Shown: positions 21,821-31,780 of the stretch, in pieces
How the letters are laid out: each line of letters starts with the position of its first letter
How positions within the stretch are numbered: position 1 is the stretch's first letter
Assembly: GCA_964036315.1 (NCBI GenBank)
Contig: OZ038500.1
Location: 55,006,925-55,070,924 of the forward strand
DNA from: Acanthosepion esculentum
Taxonomy: Eukaryota; Mollusca; Cephalopoda; Sepiida; Sepiidae
DNA: 64,000 nt
Direction of reading: 5' to 3'
Notes under the pieces: model-generated
What the model was told of the DNA's origin: nothing
The model's input: only the letters and a program-made list of their open reading frames with translations
Database searches by the model: none
Translations under genes and position numbers: made by a program

Positions 21821-24750
21821 TCACCAGGAACTCTTTCACGTTTTCTTTTTACCTCTCTTCACTTCTTGCAGTTCCTCTCCCTTCTTCGCTTCTTTCTTCT
21901 TTTTACGCTTCATCATTTTGGCCTTTGTTCTTTCGTTTACTTTTTACCATTTTTTCATCTTCAATACTCACCAGGAACTCTTTCACGTTTTCTTTTTACC
22001 TCTCTTCACTTCTTGCAGTTCCTCTCCCTTCTTCGCTTCTTTCTTCTTTTTACGCTTCATCATTTTGGCCTTTGTTCTTTCGTTTACTTTTTACCATTTT
22101 TTCATCTTCAATACTCACCAGGAACTCTTTCACGTTTTCTTTTTACCTCTCTTCACTTCTTGCAGTTCCTCTCCCTTCTTCGCTTCTTTCTTCTTTTTAC
22201 GCTTCATCATTTTGGCCTTTGTTCTTTCGTTTACTTTTTACCATTTTTTCATCTTCAATACTCACCAGGAACTCTTTCACGTTTTCTTTTTACCTCTCTT
22301 CACTTCTTGCAGTTCCTCTCCCTTCTTCGCTTCTTTCTTCTTTTTACGCTTCATCATTTTGGCCTTTGTTCTTTCGTTTACTTTTACCATTTTTGCATCT
22401 TCAATCCTCACCACGAACTCTTTCATGTTTTCTTTTTACCTCTCTTCACTTCTTGCAGTTCCTCTCCCTTCTTCGCTTCTTTCTTCTTTTTACGCTTCAT
22501 CATTTTGGCCTTTGTTCTTTCGTTTACTTTTTACCATTTTTGCATCTTCAATCCTCACCACGAACTCTTTCATGTTTTCTTTTTACCTCTCTTCACTTCT
22601 TGCAGTTCCTCTCCCTTCTTCGCTTCTTTCTTCTTTTTACGCTTCATCATTTTGGCCTTTGTTCTTTCGTTTACTTTTTACCATTTTTTCATCTTCAATA
22701 CTCACCAGGAACTCTTTCACGTTTTCTTTTTACCTCTCTTCACTTCTTGCAGTTCCTCTCCCTTCTTCGCTTCTTTCTTCTTTTTACGCTTCATCATTTT
22801 GGCCTTTGTTCTTTCGTTTACTTTTACCATTTTTGCATCTTCAATCCTCACCACGAACTCTTTCATGTTTTCTTTTTACCTCTCTTCACTTCTTGCAGTT
22901 CCTCTCCCTTCTTCGCTTCTTTCTTCTTTTTACGCTTCATCATTTTGGCCTTTGTTCTTTCTTATACTTTTACCATTTTTGCATCTTCAATACTCACCAC
23001 GAACTCTTTCATGTTTTCTTTTTACCTCTCTTCACTTCTTGCAGTTCCTCTCCCTTCTTCGCTTCTTTCTTCTTTTTACGCTTCATCATTTTGGCCTTTG
23101 TTCTTTCTTATACTTTTACCATTTTTGCATCTTCAATCCTCACCACGAACTCTTTCATGTTTTCTTTTTACCTCTCTTCACTTCTTGCAGTTCCTCTCCC
23201 TTCTTCGCTTCTTTCTTCTTTTTACGCTTCATCATTTTGGCCTTTGTTCTTTCGTTTACTTTTTACCATTTTTTCATCTTCAATACTCACCAGGAACTCT
23301 TTCACGTTTTCTTTTTACCTCTCTTCACTTCTTGCAGTTCCTCTCCCTTCTTCGCTTCTTTCTTCTTTTTACGCTTCATCATTTTGGCCTTTGTTCTTTC
23401 GTTTACTTTTTACCATTTTTTCATCTTCAATACTCACCAGGAACTCTTTCACGTTTTCTTTTTACCTCTCTTCACTTCTTGCAGTTCCTCTCCCTTCTTC
23501 GCTTCTTTCTTCTTTTTACGCTTCATCATTTTGGCCTTTGTTCTTTCGTTTACTTTTTACCATTTTTTCATCTTCAATACTCACCAGGAACTCTTTCACG
23601 TTTTCTTTTTACCTCTCTTCACTTCTTGCAGTTCCTCTCCCTTCTTCGCTTCTTTCTTCTTTTTACGCTTCATCATTTTGGCCTTTGTTCTTTCGTTTAC
23701 TTTTTACCATTTTTTCATCTTCAATACTCACCAGGAACTCTTTCACGTTTTCTTTTTACCTCTCTTCACTTCTTGCAGTTCCTCTCCCTTCTTCGCTTCT
23801 TTCTTCTTTTTACGCTTCATCATTTTGGCCTTTGTTCTTTCGTTTACTTTTACCATTTTTGCATCTTCAATCCTCACCACGAACTCTTTCATGTTTTCTT
23901 TTTACCTCTCTTCACTTCTTGCAGTTCCTCTCCCTTCTTCGCTTCTTTCTTCTTTTTACGCTTCATCATTTTGGCCTTTGTTCTTTCGTTTACTTTTTAC
24001 CATTTTTGCATCTTCAATCCTCACCACGAACTCTTTCATGTTTTCTTTTTACCTCTCTTCACTTCTTGCAGTTCCTCTCCCTTCTTCGCTTCTTTCTTCT
24101 TTTTACGCTTCATCATTTTGGCCTTTGTTCTTTCGTTTACTTTTTACCATTTTTTCATCTTCAATACTCACCAGGAACTCTTTCACGTTTTCTTTTTACC
24201 TCTCTTCACTTCTTGCAGTTCCTCTCCCTTCTTCGCTTCTTTCTTCTTTTTACGCTTCATCATTTTGGCCTTTGTTCTTTCGTTTACTTTTACCATTTTT
24301 GCATCTTCAATCCTCACCACGAACTCTTTCATGTTTTCTTTTTACCTCTCTTCACTTCTTGCAGTTCCTCTCCCTTCTTCGCTTCTTTCTTCTTTTTACG
24401 CTTCATCATTTTGGCCTTTGTTCTTTCTTATACTTTTACCATTTTTGCATCTTCAATACTCACCACGAACTCTTTCATGTTTTCTTTTTACCTCTCTTCA
24501 CTTCTTGCAGTTCCTCTCCCTTCTTCGCTTCTTTCTTCTTTTTACGCTTCATCATTTTGGCCTTTGTTCTTTCTTATACTTTTACCATTTTTGCATCTTC
24601 AATCCTCACCACGAACTCTTTCATGTTTTCTTTTTACCTCTCTTCACTTCTTGCAGTTCCTCTCCCTTCTTCGCTTCTTTCTTCTTTTTACGCTTCATCA
24701 TTTTGGCCTTTGTTCTTTCTTATACTTTTACCATTTTTGCATCTTCAATA
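21821..24750 (+). repeat. 10-monomer higher-order unit (1466 bp), tandem pair in domain B
   Basis: Four CACCAGGAAC copies are followed by six copies in a fixed order of CACCACGAAC and CACCAGGAAC types. The pattern starts at 21821 and again at 23287. The offset is 10 x 147 minus 4, explained by the four 146-bp copies in the unit. Confidence 0.75.
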
Positions 24751-26413
24751 CTCACCACGAACTCTTTCATGTTTTCTTTTTACCTCTCTTCACTTCTTGC
24801 AGTTCCTCTCCCTTCTTCGCTTCTTTCTTCTTTTTACGCTTCATCATTTTGGCCTTTGTTCTTTCGTTTACTTTTTACCATTTTTGCATCTTCAATACTC
24901 ACCAGGAACTCTTTCACGTTTTCTTTTTACCTCTCTTCACTTCTTGCAGTTCCTCTCCCTTCTTCGCTTCTTTCTTCTTTTTACGCTTCATCATTTTGGC
25001 CTTTGTTCTTTCGTTTACTTTTTACCATTTTTGCATCTTCAATCCTCACCACGAACTCTTTCATGTTTTCTTTTTACCTCTCTTCACTTCTTGCAGTTCC
25101 TCTCCCTTCTTCGCTTCTTTCTTCTTTTTACGCTTCATCATTTTGGCCTTTGTTCTTTCGTTTACTTTTTACCATTTTTTCATCTTCAATACTCACCAGG
25201 AACTCTTTCACGTTTTCTTTTTACCTCTCTTCACTTCTTGCAGTTCCTCTCCCTTCTTCGCTTCTTTCTTCTTTTTACGCTTCATCATTTTGGCCTTTGT
25301 TCTTTCTTATACTTTTACCATTTTTGCATCTTCAATCCTCACCACGAACTCTTTCATGTTTTCTTTTTACCTCTCTTCACTTCTTGCAGTTCCTCTCCCT
25401 TCTTCGCTTCTTTCTTCTTTTTACGCTTCATCATTTTGGCCTTTGTTCTTTCGTTTACTTTTTACCATTTTTTCATCTTCAATACTCACCAGGAACTCTT
25501 TCACGTTTTCTTTTTACCTCTCTTCACTTCTTGCAGTTCCTCTCCCTTCTTCGCTTCTTTCTTCTTTTTACGCTTCATCATTTTGGCCTTTGTTCTTTCG
25601 TTTACTTTTACCATTTTTGCATCTTCAATCCTCACCACGAACTCTTTCATGTTTTCTTTTTACCTCTCTTCACTTCTTGCAGTTCCTCTCCCTTCTTCGC
25701 TTCTTTCTTCTTTTTACGCTTCATCATTTTGGCCTTTGTTCTTTCGTTTACTTTTTACCATTTTTGCATCTTCAATCCTCACCACGAACTCTTTCATGTT
25801 TTCTTTTTACCTCTCTTCACTTCTTGCAGTTCCTCTCCCTTCTTCGCTTCTTTCTTCTTTTTACGCTTCATCATTTTGGCCTTTGTTCTTTCGTTTACTT
25901 TTTACCATTTTTTCATCTTCAATACTCACCAGGAACTCTTTCACGTTTTCTTTTTACCTCTCTTCACTTCTTGCAGTTCCTCTCCCTTCTTCGCTTCTTT
26001 CTTCTTTTTACGCTTCATCATTTTGGCCTTTGTTCTTTCGTTTACTTTTTACCATTTTTGCATCTTCAATACTCACCAGGAACTCTTTCACGTTTTCTTT
26101 TTACCTCTCTTCACTTCTTGCAGTTCCTCTCCCTTCTTCGCTTCTTTCTTCTTTTTACGCTTCATCATTTTGGCCTTTGTTCTTTCGTTTACTTTTTACC
26201 ATTTTTTCATCTTCAATACTCACCAGGAACTCTTTCACGTTTTCTTTTTACCTCTCTTCACTTCTTGCAGTTCATCTACCTTCTTCTCTTCTTTCTTCTT
26301 TTTACGCTTCATCATTTTGGCCTTTCTTCTTTCTTATACTTTTTTACCATTTTTTCATCTTCAATCCTCACCACGAACTCTTTCACGTTTTGTTTTTACC
26401 TCTCTTCACTTCC

Positions 26414-27140
26414 ACCTCTTTTCCACATTTTCTCAACTTTCTTTTTACAACTTAGTGTCTTTTAACCTTTCCTTTTTTTTATCGAACTTTTTGATTTTCA
26501 TTCTCATTCACATAACCTATATTATTTATTATCTTCCTCCTTTTCTTCGCGTTTCTTTTTTTCAAATTTATTTCTCTTAATATCCCACAATTTTTATTGC
26601 GCTCCTCAATTTTCTCATTTTTCACTTTCCTTCCTCTATCTTTATATCCGCCTCTGCTCTTTTACCTCCCTCGACGTTGACCATCGTTTGACCAATTTGT
26701 TACCAGCTTCGTATTTACAGCCGTAAACGTCTTTCCTCTTCTAACATCCGTCTCTCCTTCTCAACAAAAACCCAATTTCCTGTTTCTCCTCTAGTCTGCG
26801 ACCATTAGATAAGCTGTCGACATAAATTCTAATGGCGTTGACGTTAATGGCGTCAAAGGTGGAGGTGTTTACGCGAATACACTCGATTGTGCGACGAAAA
26901 ATCTCCTTTCTTAACACAAATTATTCCACGCCAATTTAACTAACGTAAAACCGCAGCTAAAAACCATCGCAAAATCTGTTGCCAGGAGTTTGATTATCCA
27001 CAAAAACCACACATGATTCCGAAGAATATTTTTGTTATTGTTCTTTTACATATTCTTTTATAGTAATTAATGGATTGTTTTTTAATCTGACGATATTTTT
27101 TTTTTACTATAAACGAAGGTTATTGTGTCTTGTTTTACAA
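26414..27140. other. Satellite flank, pyrimidine-rich then mixed; no gene
   Basis: 26414-26760 is T/C-rich non-tandem DNA with TTTTTACAACTTAG, resembling pieces of the 160-bp repeat at 55-57 kb. From 26800 the sequence is mixed and contains the near-repeat AATGGCGTTGACG/TTAATGGCGTCAAAGG. No coding region recognised. Confidence 0.5.
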
Positions 27141-27144
27141 AGGT

Positions 27145-27215
27145 GGTTTACCGTAGTCTAATTGGTAAAGCTCACTGGGCTTAATCGTGGTTTCCCCGAT
27201 GGAAAATGGCAATAC
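27145..27215 (+). other. tRNA-like relic
   Basis: TAGTCTAATTGGTAAAGC fits a pol III A box well, but the B-box position (GTGGTTTCCCC) is poor and no acceptor stem closes. It is probably a SINE head or decayed tRNA pseudogene. Confidence 0.25.
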
Positions 27216-27309
27216 AGTTTCGTTTCTTATCAAGAGGAACATTTTCTTTCGTAATACTTCTCGATCTCTAGGCCGAGTGACATTAATTTCATTATTTAAA
27301 ATAAAAGTC

Positions 27310-27835
27310 AAGTCTACTCAAATTTAAACAAAATCCTTGAATTAGACTTCCTTGAATTAGACTTCTTCGTATTTGACATCTTCGAATTAGACTTCTTCGA
27401 ATTAGACTACCTTCTAACAGATTTCCTCGAATTAGACTTCTTGGAATTAGACTATCTCGAATTAGACTTTTTTTCCAATTAGACATCCTCGAATTAGACT
27501 TCCTTGAATTAGACTTCCTTGAATTAGACTTCATCGAGTTAGACTTCCTCTAATTAAATCTCCTCGAATTTGAATTCTTCGAATTTGACTTCTTTGAATT
27601 ATAATTCCTCGAATTAGTCTACTTAGAATTAGACTACCTAGAATTAGACTTCCTCAAATTAGACATACTAGAATTAGTCTTCCTTGAATTAGACTTCCTC
27701 GAATCAACTTCCTCGAATTAGACATCCTCGAATTGGACTTCCTAGAATTAGACGTCTTTGAATTGGACTTCCTCGAATTAGTCATACTCGAATTAGACTT
27801 GCTTGAATTAGACTTCCTCGAATTTGGACTCATCT
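27310..27835 (-). repeat. 15-bp minisatellite GAATTAGACTTCCTC
   Basis: About 35 degenerate copies of a 15-bp unit (GAATTAGACTTCCTC on plus). Because 15 is a multiple of three, the minus strand has long open frames made of the pentapeptide RKSNS/SRKSN (27292-27534 and 27654-27893). Nothing else suggests a gene. Confidence 0.9.
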
Positions 27836-28296
27836 GTGCTTTTGTATCGACATACATTCCTTGAATCAGAACAGTACCCTCAGTACCAAACATCTCGGAT
27901 ATTCAATTTAGAATAGTTGTATTGTATATACTTATGTTTGTCTTCCTTTACAGATTGTAATTGTTTTTGAATAAGATATTTCATAAATTTTTAAACATTT
28001 CATAAATCGTCTTCGTTTTTCACAAATTACAATAAGCACAAATTTTTTTATTACTATTGGTTGTCAATTATTTTTTGTACATTTATGTATTCAATCTGCA
28101 CTTTAAATAAAAATGAATCAACATTACAAACTGCCTTTTGTATCCTAAACTCTAAAACTTAATAATAATTTTAAGCTTGCCACAATAGCCTTTTCTTCCT
28201 CGAATCCGAACAGTACCCTCAATACCAAATATCTCGGATAGAGGAATTGTACTGCATTTTTATCCATATTAGTTCATAGCGTGATTATTTAGTGGG
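27836..28296. other. No gene; short duplication
   Basis: CAGTACCCTCAGTACCAAA near 27870 and CAGTACCCTCAATACCAAA near 28209 lie within a longer similar stretch (TCGAATC/TTGAATC ... ATCTCGGATA), a diverged local duplication. Confidence 0.5.
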
Positions 28297-28440
28297 CACC
28301 TCGACGTGTTGTAATGGTTAGCAAGCGCGTCTCTTTAGATCATTAGATCATTGCGACTGAGCTTTGAGTTCGATCCTCATTGGGTGGCTCAGACTTCTGG
28401 CCTTGAACCACATCTATGTTAGGCTTAGAAATTAGAACAT
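28297..28440 (+). mobile_element. tRNA-derived SINE (family S1), copy 1
   Basis: Head GTGTTGTAATGGTTAGCAAG (A-box-like) and GAGTTCGATCCTCATTGGG (B box GTTCGATCC), then the body TCTGGCCTTGAACCACATCT. Other copies are at 29697, 29829 and 35203. Confidence 0.7.
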
Positions 28441-28728
28441 CATCATTACACTGGGATGATGACAGCTATGCATAACATATCCTGGAGACAATATCCAACT
28501 AAATCACAGATCTATGAACCCAACACGGATAGTTGTACAATCCGGCGTGAACGCAGAATGCGCTGAGCAGGACACTGACACATGGGCAAGACGGGTGGTC
28601 GCCCAGTAACCACCTACATTGACCAGCTATGTTACGACACAGAATGCCTTCCTAATGAACATCCGACCTTGATGCAGGACAATGATGGTTGATGTAATAG
28701 GCACATGAATGTCGGAGTTAGCTCGACC
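28441..28728 (+). mobile_element. RTE-like LINE C-terminus, copy 1
   Basis: Across stops it reads RRERRMR, then GRPVTTYIDQLCYDTECLP, then HPTLMQDND. This is the C-terminal tail of endonuclease/RT proteins in which 'RRxRFAGH', 'GRPxxTYIDQL' and 'LPxLMxDR' are typical. A stop replaces the codon after RRMR. It runs directly into an AAT trinucleotide tail. Confidence 0.7.
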
Positions 28729-28761
<33 letters not shown>

Positions 28762-28818
28762 TAATAATGATAATAATAATAATGATAATAATAATAATAA
28801 TGATAATAATAATAATGA

Positions 28819-28868
<50 letters not shown>

Positions 28869-28884
28869 ATAATAATAATAATAA
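28729..28884. repeat. (AAT)n/(GATAAT)n/(TAC)n
   Basis: The trinucleotide tail of the LINE fragment, which changes to (TAC)n at about 28819-28867 and back to AAT. Confidence 0.95.
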
Positions 28885-29168
28885 ACATGGGAACATCAAC
28901 AATTCCTGTTGTAGTTGGAGCCCTTGGACTGGTTGGAAAAGATTCCAGTAGGCTGATTGAAAGGATCCCTGGAAGTCCATGCCTCAAAGAGTTACAAAAA
29001 ATTATTCTGACAAGTACAGCCCACACTTTACGAAGGGCTTTATCTATGTAATTATTTAAAAAAAAAATTTTTTTTTGCAGTGGAAAGTTTCATGATGTCA
29101 TTTCTAACCTTAGGTCCCTGGGCGGGACCCGGAAAGAAATGTGTAAACGCCAGATATCAAAGGAAATA

Positions 29169-29170
29169 AA

Positions 29171-29233
<63 letters not shown>
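29169..29233. repeat. (AAT)n
   Basis: Uninterrupted AAT trinucleotides. Confidence 0.95.
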
Positions 29234-29234
<1 letters not shown>

Positions 29235-29309
29235 TACAGAATGTCAGGAAGAAAGCATTTGTAGATAGGAACAAATGTAAGATTTACGAACTGGATTGGC
29301 TTGTTATAT

Positions 29310-29690
29310 ATCAGGTTTGGTTTGGTTTGATTTATTTTGTTTTACGGCATATCAGCCTGAGAACTTTAGTTAACATCCCCTGGAGACAACATCCGAATAA
29401 ATCACAGTAAGGACGCGTCCCTGAGACTTCTACAATTTTAGACAGACGCAGAATGCGCTTTGCAGGACACTGTTGGCGAGTAAAAGAAGAACTCGCGAAT
29501 GATCTACTGTTCAAGACAGCTAGTCATGGAACAAAAACAGTTGCTCGCCCAGCCACCACCTACATTGACCAGCTATGTTATGGCACAGAATGCCTTCCTA
29601 ATGATCTTCCGACTTTGATGCAAAACCATAATGGTTGACGTGATAGACTCATGAAGGTCTGAGCTAATTCCAGCGAATAAAAAATATGAA
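29310..29690 (+). mobile_element. RTE-like LINE C-terminus, copy 2
   Basis: An open stretch reads MRFAGHCWRVKEELANDLLF, then ARPATTYIDQLCYGTECLPN, then LPTLMQNHNG and a stop at 29638. It is better preserved than copy 1 at 28441, about 900 bp away on the same strand. The first 60 bp (TTTTGTTTTACGGCATATCA) resemble the reverse-oriented U1 tail, suggesting insertion into or fusion with that repeat. Confidence 0.75.
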
Positions 29691-29696
29691 TTTTCA

Positions 29697-29828
29697 GTCG
29701 GCATCTCGACAAAGTGCAATGGTTAGCAAGCTTGCCTCACTAGAGAAATTAAGAGTTCGATCCTAGGTACTCCATACTTTTAAGCCAGATTTAATCTACG
29801 CTGAGAAAATCCTCATAGTATGATCATA
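29697..29828 (+). mobile_element. tRNA-derived SINE (family S1), copy 2
   Basis: CGACAAAGTGCAATGGTTAG and AGAGTTCGATCCTAGG provide the A- and B-box-like blocks. The body is shortened. Confidence 0.7.
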
Positions 29829-29990
29829 CAGCGGATACCTCAACGTAGGGTAATGGTTAGCAAGCTTGTCTCGTTAGAAAAATTACTATTGATAAATGAG
29901 TTCGATACTCACTGGGTGCGCTATTCTTTCGGCCTTGAGCCACGTCTAAGCTATACTTACAAAATAATCATAGCATGATTTATTCAGTCA
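29829..29990 (+). mobile_element. tRNA-derived SINE (family S1), copy 3
   Basis: It directly follows copy 2 in the same orientation: GGGTAATGGTTAGCAAGC, TGAGTTCGATACTCACTGGG, TTTCGGCCTTGAGCCACGTC. Confidence 0.75.
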
Positions 29991-30440
29991 CCAAATAGTT
30001 TTCTCTGTCCATACACCGCCTTTAAAGTAAACTGTTTCTCATTTTCGGGGGAAAGTTATGCAGCATTTTTTAGTAAGAGTTTCGGTTCATGTAACCCCCA
30101 TGGCCCCGAAACTGTTTTTACCTGACTTTCAATAAGCATACGCTATTTTACAACTAAATTGTGTATTCCATCATATGAAATTGATTAAAAAAATCATTTT
30201 TGGTACAAATATTTCTATTCATATAAATTCATATCATCCAAATATATTTCTTCATTTTCTATAATCTTATGACACCTTTCCGTTAAATTATCTATGCTAT
30301 AATACGAATTTGATTCAAAAGTTTATATCCTATTTAAGGCAAAAAAATTTATTCATATGAATTCATAGCATCATTATTTAGTCATATGAATCCATAGCAT
30401 CATTATTCAATCATCGTATTTTTTTCAGGATTGTTATGAT
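29991..30440. other. No gene recognised
   Basis: AT-rich. ATTCATATGAATTCATAGCA-type short repeats occur near 30350-30410. Confidence 0.5.
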
Positions 30441-30444
30441 CTCA

Positions 30445-30728
30445 TTGAGTAGGAGTAGTGGTGAGCGGTTCGGATTGAGGAATTGGATATCTGAGTTTGA
30501 ATTCCATTCGAATTCATTACATTCATTTACGTGTTAATACCCTTGGGAAAGGTATGAATCCTCTTCTTCTTCCTCCAACAATGGGTAAATAGCGGGTTCT
30601 ATAGCCTTGGATGAAAGAAAGAAATGGCAACCTACTGCGGGAAAAATCTGCCTCGTCAGTCATGTATCGAAAGATACATGATCGCCTAAGCGTGTATCAC
30701 GCATGGCACATAACTGACTGATTCCTTG
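30445..30728 (+). mobile_element. SINE family S2, tandem copy 1
   Basis: The head has GTAGTGGTGAGCGGTTCGG and GAGTTTGAATTCCATTCG (B-box-like). The body has TTACGTGTTAATACCCTTGG and TATAGCCTTGGATG. The 3' domain contains a perfect hairpin CATGTATC-GAAA-GATACATG at 30661-30680 and a second, GCGTG-TAT-CACGC, at about 30690-30702. Confidence 0.75.
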
Positions 30729-30992
30729 TATATGCCGAGTTCGAATTCCAGTCGAATTCATTACATTCACTTACGTGCTAATACCCTTGGAAAGGCTATG
30801 AATCCTCTTCTTCACTCTCAGCTATGGGTACAATAGCAGGACAGACTGGGTTCTATAGCCTTGGATGGCAACTTGTCGATCGCAGAAAGAAATAACAATC
30901 TACTGCGGGAAAAATCTGCCTCGTCAGTCATGTATCGAAAAATACATGATTGCCTAAGCGTGTATCACGCATGACACATAACTGACTGATGA
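30729..30992 (+). mobile_element. SINE family S2, tandem copy 2
   Basis: Directly follows copy 1. Same body and 3' hairpins, with one mismatch in the first stem (AATACATG). The head is shortened to GAGTTCGAATTCCAGTCG. Confidence 0.75.
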
Positions 30993-31780
30993 TCTCACGT
31001 GAACGTCATCAGTTCAAATCTGCCGCATTGAGCTAGATCAACTGCTTGTTGATCCTACAAGAAGGTTTATCTACCCTCTGACCGATATTTTTTTAAAATC
31101 CAGTTAGGTGTATAGCCACTCCCCTCACGAGAAAAGACTGCAGGTTAATCGATGTCCTGTACAGATCGCAGGCTGAATTGAGTTACATGGTACTATCATT
31201 ACTCGTAGAGTGACCTGACATAAACAGGGGGATAAAGCAGATTGGTAATCTGAAATGGACTGGGCAGGAGGATACGCTGCATATAGAAGTATCATTCGCA
31301 GCTCAACGACCATTTGCTGTGTCGAATTTGAAACGGTGCCTCAAATCCAAAATCGACTTCGTTCTCTAGAAAGAAAACCTATTCTGTTTAAAATCTGCCA
31401 TTTTGTGACTCATTTTATGTCACATTTGAAAATGTGTCTTTTTACGAGACTCGTTTAAAGCCGTTTGCTGACTAGCATTGCGGGGGAAATCATTGTCCAT
31501 AACTCAGCAATTCGTAGAAAAGTATCATCGTCGAATCCCAAGAAACGCAACTGAAGACCATTTTCCTGAAAGATACCATTCTGAGTGAGATGTGCAGGTC
31601 ATTCTTCAATCTACCTCCGTTTTTGGAATCTTGTAAACAAACCGTTTTTCATAATCAGTAATTATCTTGTCAAAAGTACGATTTTTCCTGTTACGATTAA
31701 AAATAAGAAAAAGATTTTGGTTGCTATTGATTTCCGTAAGTTTATGTGGATGCCCTTACTAATTCAGTTCTAAAATTTCC
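30993..31780. other. No gene recognised
   Basis: Mixed sequence with short unrelated frames. Confidence 0.5.

Larger units (their letters stand above)
16252..26413 (+). repeat. 147-bp pyrimidine-rich satellite, about 69 tandem copies
   Basis: A head-to-tail array with a repeat period of 147 bp, measured from successive TTGCAG boxes (16433, 16580, 16727, 16874 and so on to 26270). Some copies are 146 bp because a T is lost in CTTTTTACC or CTTTGTTC. A representative monomer has about 50% T, 29% C, 14% A and 7% G on this strand. Landmarks in order are CTCTCCCTTCTTC, TTTTTACGCTTCATCATTTT, TTTTTACCATTTTTTCATC, CTCACCACGAAC or CTCACCAGGAAC, and CTCTTCACTTCTTGCAG. Copies in 16.29-20.9 kb (domain A) carry TTCTCTT or TTCGGTT and TTCTTATAC. 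Copies in 20.9-26.2 kb (domain B) mostly carry TTCGCTT and TTCGTTTAC. The last copy returns to type A. All three plus frames are open over most of the array and encode the same three hydrophobic 49-residue peptides in rotation, so the apparent proteins of up to 3460 residues are not credible genes. Confidence 0.97.

Noticed and set aside
16198..26580. Giant 3460-residue membrane-like protein
   Set aside because: All three frames are open over the same satellite, copies of 146 bp change the frame, and the peptide is only the translation of pyrimidine-rich DNA.
27310..27835. Telomere-like TTAGAC repeats
   Set aside because: The unit is 15 bp and degenerate (GAATTAGACTTCCTC), not a hexamer array, and is surrounded by ordinary DNA.
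28297..28380. Functional tRNA gene
   Set aside because: A and B boxes are present but no cloverleaf closes, and the sequence continues into a repeated SINE body.
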